Shown here in pieces: positions 23,301 to 33,800 of a DNA stretch of 60,000 nt (position 1 is the stretch's first letter; each line of letters starts with the position of its first letter). The notes below the pieces were generated by a model. It did not search any database, was not told the DNA's origin, and saw only the letters and a program-made list of their open reading frames with translations. Source of the DNA: Strigamia acuminata (lineage: Eukaryota; Arthropoda; Chilopoda; Geophilomorpha; Linotaeniidae); NCBI GenBank assembly GCA_949358305.1, contig OX442318.1:2282501-2342500 (forward strand), read 5' to 3'. A program made the position numbers and the translations under genes.

Positions 23301-26300
23301 ATGCAAAATAATTCAAAAAAATTATTGTATCTAGAATTAAATTATTTGCAATTTGCAGTCCCCAATTAAAGTACAAAAAACAAAAATTAATAATTACATA
23401 CACAAAAACAGCTTTTAGACAACAAAAAGAGCAAATAAAAGCTCATTTGCTAAAACAGCTGCTCATTAAGTCTAATTTTTTAAACTAAAAACTCAAACTT
23501 TCGGGCAAATCTGCAAATTCTAAGTTCTGAAAAGCTAATCACATGCAAAGTAAAATTTAACCCAAAAATAAAGCAAACTTTATGCCAAATCTCAAATCCC
23601 AAGCTAAAAACACTAAATTTGTGCAAAAACCGCCAATTTTAGCCCAAAATCCACTTATTAAAATCATTATTTGAAACTCAAAAATAAAGCTGACCTCTAG
23701 TTAATTATGAATGACCAAATTTCAAACATCAAAGAAACTACAATATTAAAACAATCATCCAATACTCTTTCGCTCATTACCAAATTTAATCGCCCAATCT
23801 GCCTTTAATCTTTTGAGTAAAATCCCATGAATATTTACACACTGTACACTCATCAGCAGGTCCAAACAATCGGCAAGTGGGAGGGGGAATGGGGGAGAGT
23901 GGGATTTGCAAAAGAACGACTTTTTTTTTTCTCTCATCGCACATCCCACTAACAAATTACACTCAACATCTTTCGCCTCCTCTCTTCTGTCCACACCCAT
24001 TTGCTGATGCATGAAATTTAATTAGTTAAAGGCAAAAACAGCTCAATAAAACGCTCACTTTTCTGTCTCATTCACAATACCCAACTAGAAAAATCATTAA
24101 AAAATTAATAAATAATTTTAAAAATTATATTTTAAGAAAAAAAAAATAATAATAAAAATTAAATAAAAATAAAAATAAAATAATAATAAAAATTAAATAA
24201 AAATAAAAATAAAATAAAAATAAAATAAAAATAAAAATAAAATAAAAATAAAAAAAAAATAAAAAATAAAAATAAATAATTTTATTTTTACGAAAACCAA
24301 AAATGAAAAATTAATTTTTCTCTCTTTCTGTGTTTATTTCCATGAAAAACTCAGCAAATAGAGAAATGCATTTTAGAAAACAATTCCAACATTAATAAAT
24401 CTTTTTTCTTTTTTTTTTATTATTTAAAAAAAAAATGCTAATCATCCATAACAAAAACTATAAAAATTATTAATTAGTTATGGATAATTACATTTTTACA
24501 TAATAATAATAAATTAATTGTAATTTTTAATAAAATCGTGCACCTAGATGATATTTTCTTAAAAAAATAAAAATTAAAAATCTAAAAAAAAAAAAATTAA
24601 ATTTTTTCCCCCCTTATTTATCACCTTTATCAACCCTAAGAAAATTAATTAAAAAATTTTTTCCTTCTCTACAATTATTTTTTTTTACCCCAATTAAAAT
24701 GAAAAACAAACTGCACCAGTGCAATTAAAAGACAGGGTGGATCACTGAATAACATTATTGCCATCTTTTCTCAATTCAAACCAAAATTTACATCTAAATT
24801 AAAACAAAAATAAAATAAAATAACTTTTGAGTCCTCACACCAAAGTGATTTAACTTTTCTAAAAAAAATAAAAACAAAAACAAAAATTCCAGTCCATTGT
24901 CATACTCCATTGGTAAATCCATGATGGGGGATGTAGCACTTAAAATATCCACTTAATATCCACATCCATTCATCACAAAGTGGTATAAAGTTGTTAATGC
25001 ATTGCTAATTTTGTTTCTTTTTTTTTATTCTTAAAAAATAAAATGGACCTCTGTCAAGTCCAAAGTTTGTGGGTCACAACACACACTGTGGTTTTCAACT
25101 CACCTACTGAACGGCCAAATCACCAAACCGGAAATAGGTTTAAAAACAGAAGGAAAGTCAAGTAAAACAAAGAAAAGACTAACAAAACTGTTGCACACAC
25201 TTGACACAGAGATTCACCTCACTTGGAACACCAAAAGCAAAGTGATGAAGTGATACAGTCCCAAAAATGGTATCACAAAACTTGTCGTTGTTCTTGTTGT
25301 TGTTGTTGCAATTGATTCGACAGTCAGGTGACTGATGCAATCACCTGGTTTAATTAAAAGGAGAATTATTAGACGTTTTAATTAATTTAAGTAAATTAAG
25401 GGCATTGTGGCTGTTACTTTTGTCAGTGATATTGAAAGCCATGTAGCCGTTGATTCCTGGTTGTATTTTCCTACTGCAAGTCTCGCGAGAACTGGAAAAT
25501 TTCAGCCCGTTTTCCATCTCAACGTACATCTGGAAAATACGGACCGACGTTAACGGGTTTCATTAAATGTACGGCCGTTTTCAAAAAAACTTGTCGTTGT
25601 ATTGAAGTAGCATCGATCTATAGCTCTATGTCGATGCTATGTCAAAATCGTGACCAAAATGCGCTAATTCCATGTCAATGCTATGTTGTTTCGGCATAGT
25701 TTCATCCTTATTCTATGTTAAATCTATGTACCAAGATAGACGGTTTGTATAGATTTAACCTAGATTTAACATAGTTTTGTTACTTGGGTTACTCTATGCT
25801 GGCAATTGAACTTGTGAGTAATTTCGTGTTTTGCCACTAGGTGGAACACCAGACATTAACAAGAGATAATACATGCATTGTGGAAATCATAGGGTGACAT
25901 TGACATTGAGTACAGGTGAAAAGGTAAAAGTTGACTTGATCCCAATTTTCAGTAGAAATACAGACTGGGAAGTGGGTTTTATCGATTTTTTTCGGCAAGA
26001 TTTGTCCCCGAAGGAATCCAACGACTTCATTTTAAAATGTAAGGCAAACAAAACAAAAAAATCTCTCGATAATTTAAGTACATTTTTTAATCACCTAAGT
26101 GGTGGGAAAGTAGGCTTGATCCTGATTTCCAGGTCGAATACGAATACCAACCCCAAAAGTAAGTTTTATCGATCCTTCCGGTTTTAACGAGTTTTTAACA
26201 AGAAATGACACCAAACTAGTCCCAGGACTCCCACATAAAAATTAAAGCGAGACAAAAAGCAAGGCATCGATTTAAACACCCCCATCTGACTCATTTTCCA

Positions 26301-26923
26301 CCCAAGAATGAATTAAAGTCCCCCAACTCAACCCCCCCGCCCCCCCCCCCCAAGAAAAATATTGCTCTGCCCTAATGTTTGTTTCATAATAAATAACCAG
26401 TTACAAAACAGTCAGCTACCTGTGACCATCAACTGAATTACGAACCACCAATAAACAATTAACCACTAAATTAATACAAAACTCCAAACATTCCATGGAA
26501 AAACAACATCAAAACACCAACATGCACGATCAACAGTGGCAATTGCCCTAGGGACCCCCAAAGTCTCAGAGCTCTGACAGTAATTAATTTTTTCGCCTAA
26601 AAAAATTTATCAACTCTCTGTGACGACATTTTGTTCGACGTCGATATATTAGTCCTTTCACGTTTAACCCCCGAGCTCTGCATTTAACCCTCAGAAGGAC
26701 AATCTTCAAAGACGACGCTTTGGTGCCCACAATGTACCTATGTGGGGACAAAATAATTAAATCCGGAAGGTCGGTAGCTTAAGCGCTGTTAGGATAGTGT
26801 GACGAATCTTCGCACTTGGCGCTACTGTTGTTGAGCCAAAAAAATTAATTTTAAGACAAGAAAATTAATTTTAAGTGAAAAAGCTTAATTTATCCTAAAA
26901 AAATTTAATTTTAAATGTATATA

Positions 26924-28017
26924 AGGTGCGGTGCATTGCCAGCGACTAAGGCTGCCAGCGTGAATATTTTCAGCCTTTGTTGTTTTTTTTTTTCTTTTGC
27001 CAGCTTATTGGGTTTTGAGCGTCCTTTATAAATAAATAAATAATTTTATATTCAGTTTTGTGTCAGCCTTGTTATTGCCAGCGTCTATACTGCCAGCGTT
27101 TATTGTGCCAGCGTTTTTTTTGCCAGCGTCACTCTGTGCCAGCGTTTTGACCGCCAGCGTTCGTTTTCTCACGTAACACGTCGCGTAAACGTTACACGTT
27201 CACGCCAGATATACCGGGTGGCCCACGTGTAGTATTTGTTTCATTAATGTTCCTGGTGCATTTTTTACCGCTCTTTCGTTTGGTGTTTAGTTTTTGACGA
27301 TCCGAGCCTGCGTTCTCGAGACATTTGCGATTTTAATCAATTTGTGTCCCAATTCACCAGGTTTGATTGCACTAGTCATTCCTGAATTTCAGATTGTGGT
27401 TCTTTTTGAATTTTTTCAGCTAGATTTTGCAAGGTTTTGTGCACTTTTGCTAGATTTTGTAAAATTTTGCTACATGTTGTAAAATTTTGCTAGGTTTTGT
27501 AAAATTTTGCTACATTTGAGAAATTTTATCTAAAGTAAAGTGGTGTGGCACGAAAAGAACTGTGTATCTGTACCAGTACCGCTGCAGAAATCCCCACAAT
27601 CTGAAATTCTGGTATGACTACAGCAGTGCAATCAAATTTGGCAAATTGGGACGAAGATTTATTTAAAACGCTTTTATGTGGGCCATTCGGTATAATGGCT
27701 AGCGATTTCATTTGATTTTCATTTCCATCGCTGGCAACCTGTTGAATTCACCTGTAAACCAAAACGCTGAAGTTTAAAACGCTGGCTAAAATCAAATAAA
27801 ACTAAATACATAAATAAAACTTATTTTTTTTTATTACTTATTATTTTTTTAATTATTTAATTTATTGTACGCTAAAACCAATAGACGCTGGCAACAATAG
27901 ACGCTGGCGACATCTGAAGCTGGCAAACCATTATTAAAAAAAATAATAATAATAATAATAAACTGACGCTACAGCACGAGAAGCTGGCGAATTTCGACGC
28001 TGGCAAAGCCCCGACCC
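26924..28017. mobile_element. Foldback-type DNA element with mirrored TGCCAGCG arrays
   Basis: The left arm carries about nine TGCCAGCG(T) units in plus orientation (26935-27160). The right arm carries about seven units as ACGCTGGCA, the reverse complement (27729-28006). The tips match as inverted repeats: AGGTGCGGTGCATTGCCAGC on the left against GGGTCGGGGCTTTGCCAGC on the right. Nearer the centre, about 27325-27405 (including GTTTGATTGCACT and GAATTTCAGATTGTGG) is inverted at about 27588-27675. Flanking GTATATA (26917-26923) and GTATATT (28018-28024) look like a target duplication. No transposase is visible, so it is non-autonomous. The arrays look like subterminal transposase-binding sites, which is inference. 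Confidence 0.75.
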
Positions 28018-28803
28018 GTATATTTTAGCCAGAAATGGAACCGTGTAATCACTTGTTTTGGACTACTATCATCATACGGTGTCTGCTGATAAAAATTGGA
28101 AGCACTAAGTAGAAGCGCTTTTATAAAATTGGGAGAAGCCAACTTAAATTTAAGCTGGAATTTCTAAGGGGCAGAAATTTCAAAGGTGAACAAATAAATA
28201 AATAATGTACAGAACACTCCAAATTTTTTTTGGAAACAAACATTATTGTTGTGTGAACAAAGTCAGAAATTTTCAGATAATTAAAGTAAACCACAAAAAA
28301 GTTTTCCTATTCACGAAGAGTGTTGTCCCCTAATAGGGTTGCCCTTCTGAGGGTTAATCCCAACGCTGTCTAAAAACTCGACGAATCATCCCGAACAAAA
28401 TTCAAAACCACTGTCTGTGTTTGGTAAATTAGTCAAAGATTGCCTGTTGCTAGGAACCCCGTCCTGATAATAAAAACACAGTTCGTGCCAACTTTAGTTT
28501 CCTTCTTCCTTCCTCTATGCAGCTCCATGTTTGGCATTTCTTAATTACACGTCCAACAACAGTGCGGTGGGCTGGCCACTCATCACAAAACGCCTTGCAC
28601 TGCCCTGCCACCAGTCGGCGCCAGCCAGCTAACGAGCTAATCAAATTGAAGTTTGTCACGCAAATACAAAATCAATAACATGTTGCTAATTATTGTTATT
28701 ACTCTTAACCAGAGGAACAGAAACTTCAAAAATAGTCTTAAACTGTCGTTACGGGCTTAGTGCCTAATGTCGGCTCAATTACCCATGTGAAGAGGATACT
28801 TAC

Positions 28804-28889
28804 AAAGCAAAACTTTACTTTCGAGCCTCGTTGAGTTGTTATGAGGTAGTTGATGCCATCTTCTTCCCAATTTGCGTGACACTGATATT
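28804..28889 (-). CDS. Paralogue B, exon 12 (CHANWEEDGxNYLITT segment)
   Basis: The 86-bp minus-strand exon has acceptor TTGATCACTCAG and donor GTAAGT. With one A from the preceding exon it reads KYQCHANWEEDGINYLITTQ then RGSKVKFCF and ends in phase 0. The spacing Y.C...W...G.NYLI.......+.CF is the C-terminal repeat of the same module seen in exon 6 and fits other family members as I recall them. It is the leftmost B exon I can find. A further exon with the C-terminal Cys pair and possible membrane anchor is expected to the left. Confidence 0.82.
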
Positions 28890-29109
28890 CTGAGTGATCA
28901 AATACAAGGAAATTTCATTAATAATTAATATCTCATGTGCTCAGTAGTGTAAAATATCAATTTTGAATGTGATAGAAGTGTCTAAAATGTCAAATGTTTA
29001 TGGTGACAGACAGTCATTGTTTGTTTGGGAGAAACCAAGATGAGTCATGGTTAATAGCTAGAGAGCTGGTTTCAACCACGAGTTTATTTATAATGATTAT
29101 TAATCTCTC

Positions 29110-29656
29110 AAAGTCTTTGAATTCGACAGATATCTTGGAAACTGATAGATATCTTGGAAACTGATAGATATCTTGGAAACTGATAGATATCTTGGAAACT
29201 GATAGATATCTTGGAAACTGATAGATATCTTGGAAACTGATAGATATCTTGGAAACTGATAGATATCTTGGAAACTGATAAATATCTTGGAAACTGATAG
29301 ATGTCTTGGAAACTGATAGAGATCTTGGAAACTGATAGATATCTTGGAAACTGATAGACATCTTGAGAATGGTAGATATCTTGGAAACTGGTAGATATCT
29401 TGGAAGCTGATAGATATCTTGGAAACTGATAGATAGCTTAGAAATTGGTAGATAACTTAGAAACCGATAGATATCTTAGAAAAAAAAAATATCTTAGAAA
29501 AAATAGATATCTTAGAAAAAATAGATATCTTAGAAAAAGAATAGATATCTTAGAAACCTGTAGATATCTTTGAAACTGATAGATATCTTGGAAACCAGTG
29601 TATATCTTTAAACCAGTGGATATGTTTAAAACCAGTGGATATCTTGAAAATCAGTT
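29110..29656. repeat. 19-bp minisatellite (GATATCTTGGAAACTGATA)
   Basis: About 25 copies, regular at first and degenerate after 29360. The LTR element at 29657-36567 inserted into it, and the same repeat family resumes at 36568-36690 on the other side. It lies in the intron of paralogue B. Confidence 0.95.
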
Positions 29657-30816
29657 TGTAATGAGCTCAAATTTCACTATAAAATAATAGTGAAATTTCT
29701 TTCTCATTGGTGCCGCATCGGGACTTATCAAAATTCTACTAAAACTCAACTCTAAAATCTTAACTGACTAATCAAAGAAGAAATAATCACTAATTAGTTC
29801 TTAAATAAAGGAACAAGATTTATTCTTGGCTTGAATAAACTAATAGTAAAATACAATTAAATAATAGGAATTAAAGGTAAAAGTAATAATAATTGAAGGT
29901 GAAATGGCGAAAATAATACAAAATAGCGGCGATGGCTTGTCGCTCGCTCTCGAATTTCGTTCTTCACTCGACGCTCGCTCTCGAACCTCGTTCTTCACTC
30001 GACGCTCGCTCTCGGACCTCGATACTCGCTCTCGGACCTCAATGCCCGCTCCAAACCTCAAAACGGCGTCCAAACTTCACTCTTTACTCACGATGTTCAT
30101 TCCTGGTTAAACCGGACAAATTTCCGAATTCTTGGTGACTTGAACTCGGACACAATTCCGTTTCTTCTCTCTCAAAACTCGCAACAGATTCGGACACAAT
30201 TCCGACTCTTCTTCCTTGATGACTCCGTGGTTGCGGCAAATTCCGCTTTATGTTGACTGGGACAAATTTCCCAATGAGGATTTCTCATCCAAACAATGGC
30301 TGCTTGGCAAGAATGATGATCTCTCCAAACAATGGCTGCTTGGCAAGATGAAAATCCCACTGATGAATATGCTCAATCAGCAAGATAAATTTCCCACTAC
30401 TGGATGTACACAGTAGCAAGAACTCCCACAATAACTTTATGTTATTGTAAGAAATGAGTCTCAATACTCAAGAACATCTCAAAACTGCTTTAGCAATTTG
30501 CAAGAAGGAGTCTAAATACTCAGGCAATCTTTCACCAAATCCACTTGAAGAATTGTATTTTCCCAGGGTAGATTTTGTGACTTGTTGCTCTCAAAGTTGA
30601 TTTCAGACTGAAGATTTTTTCTCATTCTCTGCAGGAAGCATTTCCTGTTACAGGAAGCTCATGGGCTGGTTGCCCTGGCAACCACCCTCATGTCTTCAAG
30701 TTATGCCAGACTTCCTGTTCAGGCATAAAAAATAAACTCAAATAAAAATATGAAATATATAAAATATTTCCAGACACATTTCTGTTCTTCATCTAGTGAC
30801 CACTAGGGTCACTACA
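29657..30816 (-). repeat. 3' LTR (1160 bp)
   Basis: Identical by eye to 35408-36567, at a constant offset of 5751. On the minus strand it contains AATAAA-type signals (TTTATT near 29820 on the plus strand). A run of imperfect TCGCTCTCG(A/G)ACCTCG repeats lies at 29940-30040. Short open frames inside are not genes. Confidence 0.95.
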
Positions 30817-30830
30817 CTTCCCCCCTTTTT
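30817..30830 (-). other. Polypurine tract at the 3' LTR
   Basis: The minus strand reads AAAAAGGGGGGAAG directly next to the LTR, the expected plus-strand primer of reverse transcription. It confirms the orientation of the element. Confidence 0.88.
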
Positions 30831-30852
30831 AGGAAGTTAGTTCCTAACTTCT

Positions 30853-33800
30853 CTAAATCTCATCATCGATCCTCGAGGCGAAGTCCTTGATGGGGATTTC
30901 AGATTCGGAGACCGAAAACTTCAGTTTGTCTTGGGATTTCGTTGAATCATTCCTTGTCGTAACCGATTGATTCTGTCCAGCAATTGCAGATGGTGTCCCG
31001 CTCCCAGGACTGAAATCCTGCCATCCGCTTCTTCCGGCAGCTTCCTTCAAGTGACCGGTCCAGTTGGCTCGAACAGGCAATTGATTTTCAGTTGTGTGTT
31101 CAAATGATCTGAAACAGGCATCTTGCAAAACTTTGCCTGAGTCAGCTCGATCATTCTGAGTTTTAACATTCATTTCTGGTGTTGTCGCCACTAATTGTTG
31201 TTGCACAGCTGATGCGTTTGTTGCTTCAAAATTCAATGGCTTTTTGCTTTCCATTAATGTGATTTTATTCCCTGCAATCTTCTCAATTTCAAGCCACTGC
31301 TTCTGGATTTCCGGTTGAGTGTTTGGCAAATCTACATGTTGAATTCTGAACTCCTCCAATAAAAAACTTGCAACTGGCTGTTTTCCTTCAGATGTACTCT
31401 TAATTGTAACTGTAGTGGGCACTGTAGCTCTGCTGTCTGAATTGCTACAATCAGATTTTTTAACAGTATCTGAAAAATTAATCTTGGACTTATTTCCAAT
31501 TGCAACTGCACTGACAATATGTTTCTGTAGGTCAGTTGATTCAGTGTAGCTTGCGTAACTAAGCTTCATTGCAGTTTTAACTTCACTGGACTCCATGAAG
31601 TGTTGATCAACTTGGATTATTTGATTTGGTTGCTTTTCCAATAAATTAATTTTTGAAATGTTTTCAGTTGTGATTGAGCTGGCAGCAAATTTTGGTAACT
31701 CAATTGATTGAGTGTTGTGTTGCTTCAAGTCAATTCTCTGCAAAGTTTTTTCCAAAATTCTGTTTTCTTTTTCTGTTGGTCGTGGACCTTGTTTTTCAAT
31801 TTGACCAATTGATGTTAATACTTGGCAATCTTGATTTTCTGGTCGTCCTTTCAATCCTGTATTTGTATGCTGTTTACTGCAAAGCATCTTGTAATCATCT
31901 GTTTGTAGAGGTTTTTCATTTTCATGTTCACTCCTTGTATCTCCAGATGTTTGGATTGTTTCTACCAGTTTAACTTCAGACCTTTCCTCTAATTGAATCA
32001 ATTGCTGTTTAGCTTGGATTCTTTTCTTTGGCAGCTTCTCCACTTTTTCTTTGGTGTCTTGAGTTTCATTTGCCAAATCCAGTCGCTGATAACAATTTTT
32101 GATCAAAATTTTTACTTCCTGTAGGTCTTCAGAAGTTATATTTTCCAGTATGTTCTTCAGAGCCACGATGAAATATTTGGAGGGCCACTCTGAATTCTGC
32201 CGACATAATTTCGGTGAAAACGTGGAATCTTGTAACATTACATTATCTGTCAGTCGTTTGATCACTTTTCGAAGTTGTTTTCGAACAATTTTCGTTTCTC
32301 GAACCAGACATTTATTTTCTGATTTTCTAGGATTCCTGGATGAATTTTGATTCTTTTTCTCTTTTTCCATCACTCTTCCCCCCTTTTTTGGAAATGGTTG
32401 AACTTGTTCATCAGTTTCAAAATCTACACTTTTTGGAAAAAGCAATGGATTTTCTTCTAAGTTTTCAAAAATCAAATTTTCTGTGTCCGATTCGATAATT
32501 TTTTCTGCAATCTGTGCATCATCTTGGTTCTTCTTATCATCAGAATTTTGTGTATCCTGTAGAGGTTGCGCATTTTTGTGAGCTTGCATTTTGTTCGATT
32601 TGGACGCACTTTGTGTAATTCCTGTATTTTCAACAACCTGTGTGTCTTCTGCATGTCGTGTGTCTTCTGCACTTTGCACACTTTTTTCTTCTTGTTGTCT
32701 ACCATCTATGGCTGTTTTTTGGTCATTGAAATTTTCGAAATTGATTGATCTTTGATGGTGACGATCATTTTCGTTTGGCCAGCCTGCCATACATGTGTCA
32801 ACTTGTGTTTGGCCAAGTTCTCTGTTTGCTGTGGACATTCTGATGTCATCTGGTTGTTGGAGGTTCTGCTTGTCCATGACATCAAATAACATTTTCTTCT
32901 GAGCAGGTGTTGAGGTTTGGTTATTATCTCTACGATATTTTGTATCGTCATTTCCTCGCTTTACTGCATTTCCTGTTGAATCCGTAATTGACTGTTCAAC
33001 TTTCGACTGATGCATGACACTTGCTGTATTCCTAACTGGTGGACACCGTGAATGTGCCATGTACCGCAGCTCTTGTGGATCTGGTTTTGACTTCTTTGCG
33101 TCTTCCTGAGCTGGTGGAGATGCTTTAGGAAAATTTTCGTTTTCAACATGCAATGATGATTCCATTGTCTTCCCTTCTACGACGAGTGCTTGATTAAAGC
33201 TGTCAATCTTTTCCATTTTTTCAGAAGGTGTCTTTTTTGCAAAATTAATCGAAAATGTTTTCATTTCTAGAATTAAGCTTTTCCTCGATTCAGACATTGT
33301 TTCTGTTTCTTCACCAGATGTAGATAACCTTTTTAATGCCTTCTTGACTGCATCCATTGCTACTGGCAATGACAATTTTTTGGCAACTTCAGAAAACCTT
33401 AAGTCCACTGGTGAGTTGTGTCTTTTCCTTGTGGTTACCTCAGCACTGGTCCCATATCTTAAAATTTTCTGGTCATCTCTGGATTGACGTTTCGTCTCTG
33501 CAGGACTGTCTCTAGTTTCGGTCTGTAAACGGCGACGTACTTCTTGTAATTTAAGTCGGGTTGGCGAGCGTACTGCTGATAATGCCGTGCTGTCAACTGA
33601 TTTTCTGGTCGAAGTCTTCTTATCCGCCTTTATTAAACAACCTCTTTCTTCGGTTATTTTGATTGGTTCTTCGAACAACAATTTCGTGAGATCGCTTTTG
33701 CTTCGTGGAATGGATTTTACATTTTCAGATAATGAACGTACTGGAGATGTGGTGCGCGATACGTAATGTCTTCGTGATTGTACTTTGTTGGCTTCGAATT

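Larger units (their letters stand above)
19216..28803. other. Region between paralogues A and B (expected to hold the 3' end of B)
   Basis: 9.6 kb, mostly AT-rich and repetitive: a hairpin at 20274-20362, DNA-element fragments, minisatellites (22264-23290), A/T-rich tracts (24100-24290, 24540-24670), a poly-C tract near 26335-26352 and the foldback element. The last exon(s) of paralogue B should be here, but I could not identify them. The 25873-26187 plus frame has two similar halves (GEKVKVDLIPIFSR and GGKVGLILISRS) but no known domain. Confidence 0.6.

Noticed and set aside
25873-26187. 104-codon plus frame with two similar halves
   Set aside because: The internal similarity is at the DNA level (a diverged duplication), and the frame has no known domain.
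28450-28659. 69-codon minus frame as the missing last exon of paralogue B
   Set aside because: It has a few cysteines, but no acceptor gives the needed phase 0 without an early stop, and no family motif is visible.
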